A stretch of 9,888 bases of DNA, taken from assembly GCA_910587785.1 (NCBI GenBank), contig CAJUOA010000110.1, forward strand, positions 1-9,888, given 5' to 3'. This DNA is from an uncultured Oscillospiraceae bacterium (GTDB lineage Bacteria > Bacillota > Clostridia > Oscillospirales > Oscillospiraceae). Shown one piece after another: positions 1-5,849 of the stretch; positions within the stretch are counted from its first letter, which is position 1; the number at the start of each line of letters is the position of its first letter. The translations under genes and the position numbers were made by a program. Under the pieces are notes generated by a model that saw nothing but the letters and a program-made list of their open reading frames with translations, made no database searches and had not been told where the DNA came from.

Positions 1-14
1 TTTTGTTTGCTTCT

Positions 15-42
15 ATTATACCACCTCTGTCAAACTTGTGTA
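15..42 (-). promoter_or_regulatory. Possible leftward promoter with extended -10
   Basis: On the minus strand there is a perfect TATAAT (plus 15-20) preceded by TGG, giving an extended -10. A TACACA hexamer (plus 37-42) lies 16 nt upstream and matches 4 of 6 positions of the -35 consensus. It would drive transcription out of the window to the left, so its target gene is not visible. A TTGACA also occurs just before the -10, but the spacing (7 nt) is too short for it to be the -35. Confidence 0.4.
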
Positions 43-63
43 GACACTATCTAGTCCATTTCA

Positions 64-113
64 TGATAATCCGAACGCTGTCTTCCAAGTGGGGGATGGG
101 TTCGGATTTATCA
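64..113. repeat. Long inverted repeat (13 bp arms)
   Basis: The left arm (64-76, TGATAATCCGAAC) and the right arm (100-113, GTTCGGATTTATCA) are reverse complements, apart from one extra base in the right arm. They enclose a 23-nt G-rich loop. There is no T tract, so it is not an obvious terminator. It lies between the small gene at 189-347 and the leftward promoter-like site. It could be a recombinase or IS end, an operator, or an RNA hairpin; the sequence does not decide. Confidence 0.45.
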
Positions 114-147
114 TTTGTATTGAGAATATTCTTTAAGCGGAAACGAC

Positions 148-184
148 AGGCGGGGAGGCATCTCATCAGGATGCCTCCCCGCCT
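148..184 (-). terminator. Hairpin terminator after the 52-codon gene
   Basis: A perfect 15-bp GC-rich stem (148-162 with 170-184) with a 7-nt loop begins 4 nt after the stop codon of the minus-strand gene at 189-347. The downstream tract on the minus strand is only moderately T-rich (GTCGTTTCC). It is a likely but not canonical intrinsic terminator, and it may also protect the 3' end of the mRNA. Confidence 0.6.
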
Positions 185-188
185 CCTG

Positions 189-347
189 TCATTTTTCCTT
201 CTGTGCTCCCTTCCACTCTCTGAACTCTTTCTGCCCTTCCTCGCTCTCAAAAAATTTCTGAATCTCCGGGAGCAGTACCCTTGCCAGGGCCTCCACCTCG
301 TGGAGCGGGATGCCAGTTCCATAGTCGTTGTGCTTCTTTCTCGCCAT
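189..347 (-). CDS. 52-residue conserved-looking small protein, mobile-element associated
   Basis: This short gene starts at ATG 345-347, preceded by GGAGG with 7 nt spacing, and ends with TGA at 189-191 just before a strong hairpin. The protein begins MARKKHNDYGTGIPLHEVEA. It is highly charged, mostly helical in appearance, and ends in a Lys/Glu-rich tail (EFREWKGAQKEK). It has no signal peptide, membrane segment or cysteines. I associate sequences of this style (a YGTGIPLHEVE start and a LLPEIQKFFESEEGQ centre) with small ORFs in clostridial mobile elements, but that is memory rather than a search, and I know no function. Ribosome binding site, sensible codons and terminator together make it a real gene. 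No partner gene survives nearby, so it may be a leftover from another element. Confidence 0.65.
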   Translation of the reverse strand: MARKKHNDYGTGIPLHEVEALARVLLPEIQKFFESEEGQKEFREWKGAQKEK

Positions 348-447
348 TCGTTGTCCTCCGTAGCAAATTTACGAAAGACGCATTTCCCCTGTAAACATGG
401 CTCTGCTTTGACTATGAATAGGCATCCTCCCTTCTATCCTGCAATAT

Positions 448-475
448 GAAAACCGCTGGACAGCCAGCGGTTTTC
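448..475. terminator. Bidirectional hairpin terminator
   Basis: A perfect 12-bp stem, GAAAACCGCTGG (448-459) with CCAGCGGTTTTC (464-475), has a 4-nt ACAG loop. The A tract on one side and the T tract on the other fit rho-independent termination in either direction. No clear gene ends against it in this window. It may insulate the 52-codon gene from upstream transcription. Confidence 0.6.
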
Positions 476-532
476 TATGGCTCTATTATAGGCGGTTTAC
501 TCTAAATTGTCAAGCCGATTACATCAGATGGG

Positions 533-737
533 CAGGGTATTTGAATGAGTAAACAAATTGTGAACAAAGCAGGCGCCAATAGATCTAAGAGGTCTATGGG
601 CCACAGATTATCTCCCACAGCTTGCATAATTGAGCCCACTTTTGTGTGTTTTTATGCAAGTTTGCCAGAGCTATATTTTGGGATTCATAATTTAGACACA
701 ATTTATTCACAGAATATTAACTCGTTCAAATACCCTG
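533..737. mobile_element. MITE-like 205-bp element with 36-bp imperfect terminal inverted repeats
   Basis: The left end (533-568) and the right end (702-737, inverted) match at 29 of 36 positions. The outermost 13 bases, CAGGGTATTTGAA, are identical. Inside, a second inverted pair (CTTGCATAA 621-629, TTATGCAAG 652-660) makes the unit foldable along much of its length. It is AT-rich compared with the neighbouring genes. A 65-codon frame from 545 overlaps both repeats and shows no ribosome binding site or recognisable motif, so I do not call it a gene. I see no obvious target-site duplication. It may be a non-autonomous insertion element whose transposase is elsewhere, or an old IS reduced to its ends. 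Confidence 0.5.
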
Positions 738-1185
738 ATTAGAGGGGAGCGCCTAACCGTGACTTCCCGACAAGTTAGCGGGAAGTTATTCTGGATCTGC
801 CGCCTTAAAAATCGAGACACACTCCCCCTATTGATAGCAAAAATTCTGCCCAACCTGGACACGATTTTGCCAAAGCTAAATTAGCCGCAAGTTGCGGCGA
901 AGTTGGTCTGAGTTCGGTGACAGCTCAAGTTATCCGCAAATAGAGACTGTCAACCCGTTCTGCACCAACGGATTCAGCGGACACATTTGGTCATGGATAT
1001 ATCTTTGTACTCGAATCGCTTAGAACGGCCTCTATCTGCGGATGTAACGCTTTAGAGCCTCCGAACCCCTTGCAAAATCAGGGGTTCAGCTGACAAATCA
1101 GAGCTGCCAAGGGGGTTATACCAGAGACACCCAAAATTCTTCTATTCTGTATCCACATCTGGATTTACTGTCCCCCAAATCTCTC
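738..1185. other. Gene-free stretch rich in small inverted repeats
   Basis: No credible coding region is present on either strand. Visible structures are: an 8-bp hairpin ACTTCCCG (762-769) with CGGGAAGT (779-786); short palindromes around 879-904 (GCTAAATTAGC and CCGCAAGTTGCGG); a longer inverted pair at 929-947 and 1028-1048, with core TCCGCAAATAGAG against CTCTATCTGCGGA (12 of 13); and an 8-bp hairpin at 1063-1070 with 1080-1087. None has a good T tract for the minus-strand gene that ends at 1186. I recognise no known riboswitch or ncRNA consensus. The stretch could be decayed mobile-element ends. Confidence 0.45.
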
Positions 1186-3468
1186 TTATTGCAACTCCGC
1201 CAGATACAGCCCCACCCGGCTCTGGATGGCGGACACGGTGTCGTCCAAGGAGCGGTCCCCGGCGAAGTAGGCCCCGGCCTGCTCGGTGATGATGCTCATG
1301 AGGTTTACGTCATAGTCGCTGGTGCCCTCCGCCGCGTTGTAGAGGGCCATGAACTGGTCGATCTCCTCCTGGGTGGCGGGATAGTAGGGGATACTCATAC
1401 TATCATTTTGATATGAGGAAAACCAATTGACGAATCCCTGCAGCGAATCCTCCTTCGGAAATTTCCGCTCCGTCATAGACAGTTCGACCATCTGCTCAAA
1501 ATCCTGCCGGTTGATAGGGAAGAGATTAGGTGATCCGCCCGCATCTTTCAATGATACCTCTTCGTGGGGGAGCAGTTGCTGACGCAGGAAGGACCACGAC
1601 TCATCCTTGTGTTCACTGGAAGTACAGATTGCCAGCGGCGCTCCATAGAGCTCAAAGCTGCTTCCCACGCGCCCGCTCTCGTTGGGCCAGCCTACGAAAG
1701 CGATCTCCCCGCCAAAGAGGGCCCTTTTCTGCTGTAGATCGATAAAACTGTTGGCCCCGTTGGGATACAACATCTGCTCACCGTAGTAGATCGGGTCAAA
1801 GGAGAACCGCTCAAACTGTAACGGCTCTTCCGGGAAGCGGCTACAAAACTCCAGCAAGGCGCGAAATTCCTCGCTGTCAAACCGGCAAATACCCTCCTCC
1901 AGATCGAGGAAGAGCGGCATATTGTATTTCACTTGGGCCACCAGCATCGCACGCCTGCTCCCCATTTCGGAATCGCCCATAGGAGTGCTTCCCTCCGGCA
2001 TGGAATCCAACGCCGCCCAGAAGTCGTCGTAGGTCCAGGTCATGCGGTCGCCCACCACGGACGCTGCCCCCACCATGCTCTCGATTTTGAAGGAATCTGC
2101 CACGCGGTAGAGCCCGCCCTTGTACTCCATGGCCTCCAGGGGCCGTAACATCAGGGCGCCCCGGCCCAAGTCCGGGTCGGCGTCGATGTAGGGCCACAGG
2201 TCCTCCAGCATCCCCTTGACCTCCATCCGCCGGACAGGGAGGTTCTCGTTGAGACAGAGGATATCCGGCATCTTGCCCGCCGTCAGGACCGTGGTCATGC
2301 GGAGAACAGCCTGCTCCCAGTCTGCCGGGCCGTAAGGATAGGCGGGCGGATACTCCGTTACGGAGATGAAGCAGGAATCACTGCTCTTGTTGAAGTCAGC
2401 CACGGCGGACCGCAGTTCGCCGCTCAAGGTGAGCGTCGCGAGGGTGAGCACCGTCCGCTCCGGCAGGGCGGAGGCGTCCGTGGCGGTGAGGAGGGTGAGC
2501 TCCGTCTTCCCCTCAAACCCGGCCATAGCGCCGGTGACCGCCGCGATCCGGCCATCCGGCAGGAAGGCGAAGGCGCTCATATAGATGGGGTCCACGCCGG
2601 ACTCCGCCCAGCTCATCACCCGCTCCGCCGCCTTCGCGCCCTGCCTCCAGGCATAGAGCCCGTCGCCGTCCAAGTAGTAGAAGAGGGCATCCCCGTCCCC
2701 GTCCTGGAAGCCGGAGGCGCTGTCCGGCAGGGAGAACGTCTCCTCCGCCCAGCCCCCGGCCTCCGGGTCGATGACTCGCAGTTGGGTGGCAGTGCTCCCG
2801 GCGCTCCGGGACAGGACCGGGATGGCTGTCCGGCCGTCGCCCAAGGTGATGAAGTGCAGGAAATTTACCTCGCCCCCCTCCAGCTCGGCCTGGACCGCCC
2901 CGTCCTCATCCAGGAGGAACACCCCGGTGTCCGCGTTGGCAAAGATGGTCCCCGCCCCGTCACAGTAGAGGTCATGGATAGATTCTACCCCCAAGTAGGC
3001 TTTCATCCCGGAACCGTCGAAAGAAGATAACTCATTCCCCTCGCTGTCCAGCTGGCGCAGGACCGGGGAAGTCCCTTGCTCTGGGATGTAGACACGTTCC
3101 GTTAGCCACAGCGTCCCGTCCGCGCCGGGGCGGAGATAGCCGCCGGTGGGCTCGTACTCCGCAGCTCCCTCCAGCCGGGCGGGGTGGAAGCCGGGGAGGA
3201 CCTCCGCCTTGCCGCCCTCCAGGGGGACGCGGACCAGGGTGAGCGTCTCCTCGTAGGTCTTGCTGTCGCAGACCGCGCCCAGGAGGTAGACGACCTCCCC
3301 GGAGACGCAGGCGCTCTCCGTCCAGGTCAGGGGGGAGGAGAATTTGACCTCCTCCGGGACGTAGACAAGGGCACCGGAATCAATCCTATCGTTCTGACCG
3401 CAGGCTACCAGGCTTAATAGCAAAAAAATTGTTAATACGACAATCATACATACTCTGTTTTTCCCCAT
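1186..3468 (-). CDS. Extracellular solute-binding lipoprotein with N-terminal propeller-like domain
   Basis: This 760-residue protein starts at ATG 3466-3468, with GAGGTG about 5-6 nt upstream. Residues 1-22 are a lipoprotein signal peptide with lipobox LVAC, and Cys23 is the predicted lipidated residue, so it should be anchored outside the membrane. Residues ~45-335 hold repeated short strands with Asp/Gly turns (for example LDSEGNELSSF, FLLDEDGAVQAEL, FLPDGRIAAV), resembling a beta-propeller. From ~340 it changes to a family 1 solute-binding domain: LTLATLTLSGELRSAVADFN, then AGKMPDIL at 397-404, typical of sugar-binding ABC proteins. It is much longer than the usual ~420-550 residues because of the N-terminal domain. 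No permease or ATPase genes are adjacent, so ligand and partner transporter are unknown. A perfect 17-bp hairpin lies immediately upstream. Sugar or glycan binding is the best inference. Confidence 0.85.
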   Translation of the reverse strand: MGKNRVCMIVVLTIFLLLSLVACGQNDRIDSGALVYVPEEVKFSSPLTWTESACVSGEVVYLLGAVCDSKTYEETLTLVRVPLEGGKAEVLPGFHPARLEGAAEYEPTGGYLRPGADGTLWLTERVYIPEQGTSPVLRQLDSEGNELSSFDGSGMKAYLGVESIHDLYCDGAGTIFANADTGVFLLDEDGAVQAELEGGEVNFLHFITLGDGRTAIPVLSRSAGSTATQLRVIDPEAGGWAEETFSLPDSASGFQDGDGDALFYYLDGDGLYAWRQGAKAAERVMSWAESGVDPIYMSAFAFLPDGRIAAVTGAMAGFEGKTELTLLTATDASALPERTVLTLATLTLSGELRSAVADFNKSSDSCFISVTEYPPAYPYGPADWEQAVLRMTTVLTAGKMPDILCLNENLPVRRMEVKGMLEDLWPYIDADPDLGRGALMLRPLEAMEYKGGLYRVADSFKIESMVGAASVVGDRMTWTYDDFWAALDSMPEGSTPMGDSEMGSRRAMLVAQVKYNMPLFLDLEEGICRFDSEEFRALLEFCSRFPEEPLQFERFSFDPIYYGEQMLYPNGANSFIDLQQKRALFGGEIAFVGWPNESGRVGSSFELYGAPLAICTSSEHKDESWSFLRQQLLPHEEVSLKDAGGSPNLFPINRQDFEQMVELSMTERKFPKEDSLQGFVNWFSSYQNDSMSIPYYPATQEEIDQFMALYNAAEGTSDYDVNLMSIITEQAGAYFAGDRSLDDTVSAIQSRVGLYLAELQ

Positions 3469-3495
3469 TGTGACACCTCGTCGTAAAGATTTCTT

Positions 3496-3544
3496 AAGCC
3501 TTTGAGCAGGAGGTATATAAATACGAACTCCTGCTCAAAGGCTT
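3496..3544. terminator. Perfect 17-bp hairpin between the Cys-rich gene and the lipoprotein gene
   Basis: The arms AAGCCTTTGAGCAGGAG (3496-3512) and CTCCTGCTCAAAGGCTT (3528-3544) pair perfectly around a 15-nt AT-rich loop that can itself pair partly (GTAT/ATAC). On the minus strand the structure follows the Cys-rich gene by 53 nt and ends 27 nt before the lipoprotein ATG. No long T run follows in that direction. It could be a leaky terminator limiting read-through, an mRNA stabiliser, or a 5'-leader control hairpin. Confidence 0.55.
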
Positions 3545-3597
3545 TTATAACATGCGCAATATCTGTGCTGGCATTTAGGATAAAACCAAACAGTCTA

Positions 3598-3924
3598 TCA
3601 GAAATATACGCCTGTATTATTGCAATAAGTCTTATAGCCCACTATCTCTACTCGCTCACTGGCCCCGCAATTAGAGCATCTCAAACAACGATAAACGGTT
3701 GCCCGACAATGCTTCCCCGAACAATGAGAGCTGCTAATATAGGGACCATCAGGCCATGTGTCATTTGCATAATATGTATATCCTGTTGTGCACCCATTCG
3801 GACAGGAGGGAATCCGCGGCTGAATCTCAGCAGCGAGGGCCACGGTGCTGATCAGGGAGAACGCCACCAGGACGGCGGCGAAGAGGCTGAGGAAACGATG
3901 GGAAATTTTCGTTTTCATAATCAT
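3598..3924 (-). CDS. Small secreted eight-cysteine protein of unknown function
   Basis: A 108-residue protein. Two in-frame ATGs (3922-3924 and 3916-3918) share an AAAGG motif; the second gives better spacing (10 nt) and a 106-residue product. Residues 1-~32 form a Sec signal peptide: basic start, a hydrophobic LSLFAAVLVAFSLISTVALA core, and an ALA-A cleavage site. The mature part of ~76 residues begins AEIQPRIPSCPNGC and has eight cysteines: CPNGC, CSGKHC, CLRCSNC and one near the C-terminus. CLRCSNC resembles a zinc-knuckle spacing, but export makes disulfides equally possible. Tyr, Ser and Asn are common in the mature region. I recall similar small secreted Cys-rich proteins in gut Clostridia, without known function. 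It precedes the solute-binding lipoprotein on the same strand with a 129-nt gap, so co-expression is possible but a hairpin separates them. Confidence 0.75.
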   Translation of the reverse strand: MIMKTKISHRFLSLFAAVLVAFSLISTVALAAEIQPRIPSCPNGCTTGYTYYANDTWPDGPYISSSHCSGKHCRATVYRCLRCSNCGASERVEIVGYKTYCNNTGVYF

Positions 3925-4319
3925 ATTACCTTTCTATATCTGTCATTTTGTGGAACTTGTTCTGGAAACGTCTCGCTGGGATGATTACTGGGAAGCTGCT
4001 TACCACACAGGTATCTCCTCCTTTCCCATTTACCTACTTGACTTTGGTGGACCTGTAAGCTGTTGTAACATCATAATACCACACCCCACGGAAAAGGAGA
4101 AGAGCGTTTCCTGCAAATAAAAATTTGCACAGAACGCCTAATTGGGGATTGCCAAAGCATATTACTCTATGTTAATTGCACCTGATTTTGAGTGCTTGGC
4201 ATGGTTTGGAATATCCAGAAATAGTTTCAGCTGTACGACAAACTAGAAAATTTCGACAACTTTTTGACTGCATTTACCTTGCATAGCTTAACCTACTTTG
4301 GTCCATTTTGAACGGCAAA
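3925..4319. other. Gene-free AT-rich stretch upstream of the secreted protein and flanking the element end
   Basis: I see no supportable gene. On the minus strand an extended -10-like TGGTATTAT (around 4069-4077) could be part of the promoter for the Cys-rich gene, but no good -35 is visible. An AAAGGAGG motif near 4018-4025 leads only to a GTG followed by a stop within two codons. A composite inverted repeat lies at 4104-4137: TGCAAAT/ATTTGCA inside GCGTT/AACGC, with symmetric 3-nt internal loops. The boundary between flanking DNA and the conjugative-element end should fall near 4260-4340. Confidence 0.4.
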
Positions 4320-4339
4320 AGTAGTAATCTGAGTAGTAA
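4320..4339. repeat. Direct repeat AGTAGTAA x2 near the element end
   Basis: AGTAGTAA occurs at 4320-4327 and 4332-4339, separated by TCTG, just outside the integrase hairpin. Short direct repeats beyond the int stop are where tyrosine-integrase arm-type or core sites usually lie in conjugative elements. This is therefore a candidate part of the attachment site. The assignment is positional only; no second element end is in the window for comparison. Confidence 0.35.
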
Positions 4340-4340
4340 A

Positions 4341-4379
4341 ACAGGAGGCCCCATGTCATTGCCGCATGGGGCCTCCTGT
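4341..4379 (-). terminator. Intrinsic terminator after the integrase remnant
   Basis: ACAGGAGGCCCCATG (4341-4355) and CATGGGGCCTCCTGT (4365-4379) form a perfect 15-bp stem with a 9-nt loop. It starts 5 nt after the integrase stop codon on the minus strand. TTTTACTACT follows the stem, a short T tract. It probably terminated int originally. After the deletion it would end the whole operon from the topoisomerase onward. Confidence 0.7.
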
Positions 4380-4384
4380 ATGTC

Positions 4385-4498
4385 TCACTCCGCGTTTACT
4401 ACCCGCAGCATCTCGGCCTCCGCGTCCTTGAAGCCTACATGGGTGTACGTGTCCAGCGTGACACTGACGTTGGCGTGGCCCATGATGTAGCGGCACTG
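4385..4498 (-). pseudogene. C-terminal remnant of a tyrosine integrase
   Basis: The minus-strand frame reads QCRYIMGHANVSVTLDTYTH, then VGFKDAEAEMLRVVNAE and a TGA stop (4385-4387). YIMGHANVSVTLDTYTH is the end of the tyrosine-recombinase catalytic domain in conjugative-transposon integrases: the conserved His of the MGH box (codon 4475-4477) and the nucleophile Tyr of DTYTH (codon 4445-4447) are kept. About 350 residues with the arm-binding domain and the other catalytic residues are missing. Immediately upstream the DNA encodes the helicase in a different frame, so this piece has no start codon and cannot be made as an integrase. A normal element would have a full-length int of ~370-410 residues here. 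The fragment is clear evidence of an internal deletion. Confidence 0.85.
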
Positions 4499-5046
4499 CG
4501 AAATGCCGCGCCAGTGTTAAGCTCATCATACCCCTCCAGGAAGGAACCGTCAATGATATGGAGAATGTCTTCCCGGTGGTCGTTCCAGTATTCGTTTGCC
4601 AGCTGCGCGGCAATCTTCTCCAGCTGGCCCGTGAAGCCGCTCTCCCCGGAAACATCGAATCGCTCCTCCAGAGCCGCCGTTACTGCGTCCCGGTGTTCTT
4701 CCCGGTATTGCCAAAGGTTCGGATTCAAGCCATTGTCCATGCGGCCTGTGTCGGAGACATCGAACACATAGCGCAGAACCGGCCTGCCCCGGCTGTTGTC
4801 AATGAGGGCGATACCTCTGGAGCCGCGCCGGATGTACCGGCGCATTCGCTGGTTCCAGAAGTCGTATTCCGCGCAGGCGGTAGCGTCAGGCCGCTGGGCG
4901 TAAATCATCAGCTGTTCCGGGAAGGGATATTTATAGAGCCGCCCCGCCGTGGCGAGGAACGCCGTCCAAGTTTGATAACTGCCTGTGACCTGCTGCGCGG
5001 CGTTATCTGCAATTTGCAGCGCCGCCTGGAGATTTTCATTCGCCAT
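4435..5046 (-). pseudogene. 5' fragment of a large conjugative-element helicase, truncated and fused out of frame to the int remnant
   Basis: The start is ATG 5044-5046 (MANENLQAALQIADNAAQQV), with GGAGG 8 nt upstream; it overlaps the end of the TTRAP gene by 11 nt. The frame is 203 codons, but only the first ~185 look native. It contains GRLYKYPFPEQLMIYAQRPD, YDFWNQRMRRYIRRGSRGIA and a stretch ending GSFLEGYDELNTGAAFR. These resemble the N-terminal region of the very large (about 2000-3000 residue) SNF2/DEAD-type helicase proteins of Tn1549-like elements; the family assignment is from recognition, not a search. The helicase motor motifs are all absent. After residue ~185 the frame runs into the integrase C-terminal DNA in the wrong frame and stops 18 codons later. 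A stable ~200-residue protein could still be made, but helicase function must be lost. Confidence 0.8.
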
Positions 5047-5275
5047 AGGCAGAATCCTCCGGGTCAAAGTCGGGAATCAGGTCCAGACCGGCAAAGGTCT
5101 CATCGTCCATGCCGTACAGTTTGCCTAGGGCGCTGTCCGTCAGGGCCAGCAGCTCGGCCTCGTCCGGCGCAAGATACCGGCGCATATCCTCCAGGGCGGC
5201 GATGGTGCCCAGGCGGGTGCCGCCTCCGCTGTAGATGCAGACCAGATTCCGTTCCTCAAATGTCAATTCGATCAT
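5036..5275 (-). CDS. TTRAP-type transposon-transfer assisting protein
   Basis: A 79-residue acidic protein starting MIELTFEERNLVCIYSGGGT. The pattern LTFEE.NL.CIY followed by an acidic helical region (DEAELLALTDSALGKLYGMDDETFAGLDL) is the family I know as TTRAP (Pfam PF14203, Tn-transfer assisting protein), found next to the large helicase in clostridial conjugative elements. The length is normal for the family. Its molecular role is not established; the name reflects its place in transfer modules. The ATG overlaps the TGA of the upstream 191-residue gene (ATGA, 4 nt) and its own end overlaps the helicase start by 11 nt, so translational coupling is likely. It appears intact although its downstream neighbour is broken. 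Confidence 0.8.
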   Translation of the reverse strand: MIELTFEERNLVCIYSGGGTRLGTIAALEDMRRYLAPDEAELLALTDSALGKLYGMDDETFAGLDLIPDFDPEDSAYGE

Positions 5276-5847
5276 CGTTCAACACTCCTTTTCCTTTTTC
5301 CAGCGGGCTTCCGCGCCGCGTGTTGTCTCTCTCGAATGGACTGCTCACTCCGGCCCTTATACGCCGCCCGGATGTCGGCCATCAGCCGCTGACAGTCCTC
5401 CGCCGGGATCAGCTTCAGCTTCTCCGCCGTGGAAGCAAACAGGCCGCGCACCTGGGGAGACCGGGCCAAAGCAGGGAGGGCAGCAGTCAGGTCCGCCACC
5501 AGATTATCTCTGGTGTTCATGCCGTATTGGAAGATGAGGGCCTGTTCCTCGGCAGAAAACCGGGGCAGATATTCGCTCATACGGCGAAAGGCTGTGACTG
5601 CGCCGTTCTCATCCCGGACCGGCTCGTAGCGCTCATTTGTCCGCAGGAACATCCCGTCCATGCCAGCGCCGCCCACATAGAATCCGGACTCGTCCTTCTC
5701 GCTCTCCAACAGCGCCGTGCCATCGGCCAGCACAAAGCCGGATTCCATGTGCCGGTCGATATAGCCCACGGGGACGCCCAATTGGGCGATCTCTACGATT
5801 TCCGCCGGGACATCGCCCAGTGTAATGTCATACCGTCCATGTTCCAT
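5272..5847 (-). CDS. Hypothetical protein of a conjugative element, 191 residues
   Basis: The chosen start is ATG 5845-5847 (MEHGRYDITLGDVPAEIVEI) because GGAG lies 8 nt upstream and it follows the ArdC-type gene stop after 2 nt. The frame is open further upstream, but that part only shadows the ArdC-type gene. Residues 1-~90 look like a compact alpha/beta domain (VPVGYIDRHMESGFVLADGT, GMDGMFLRTNERYEPVRDE); residues 92-165 are mainly helical; 174-191 form a strongly basic tail (RKPAGKRKRSVER), suggesting nucleic-acid contact. I recognise no named domain. Its stop overlaps the TTRAP start by 4 nt. Its position inside the operon argues for a role in transfer or element maintenance, but no function can be given. 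Confidence 0.75.
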   Translation of the reverse strand: MEHGRYDITLGDVPAEIVEIAQLGVPVGYIDRHMESGFVLADGTALLESEKDESGFYVGGAGMDGMFLRTNERYEPVRDENGAVTAFRRMSEYLPRFSAEEQALIFQYGMNTRDNLVADLTAALPALARSPQVRGLFASTAEKLKLIPAEDCQRLMADIRAAYKGRSEQSIRERQHAARKPAGKRKRSVER

Positions 5848-5849
5848 CC

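Noticed and set aside
20..60. A possible IS256-family terminal repeat (CTGTCAAACTTGTGTAGACAC)
   Set aside because: Only loosely reminiscent; no transposase fragment or second end is present, so I do not call an insertion sequence.
370..430. An 18-codon minus-strand frame, MPIHSQSRAMFTGEMRLS, after a GGGAGG motif
   Set aside because: The purine-rich motif touches the ATG with no spacer and the peptide has no recognisable features; it was not supportable as a gene.
3..449. A 148-codon plus-strand frame
   Set aside because: It covers the terminator hairpin and the supported minus-strand 52-codon gene on the other strand, and has no protein-like features.
545..742. A 65-codon frame inside the MITE-like unit
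   Set aside because: No ribosome binding site, no motif, and the frame spans both inverted repeats, so it is more likely chance.
738..1185. Riboswitch or known structured RNA
   Set aside because: There are several hairpins, but no T-box, cobalamin, SAM or other consensus I can recognise, and no downstream gene that such a leader would regulate.
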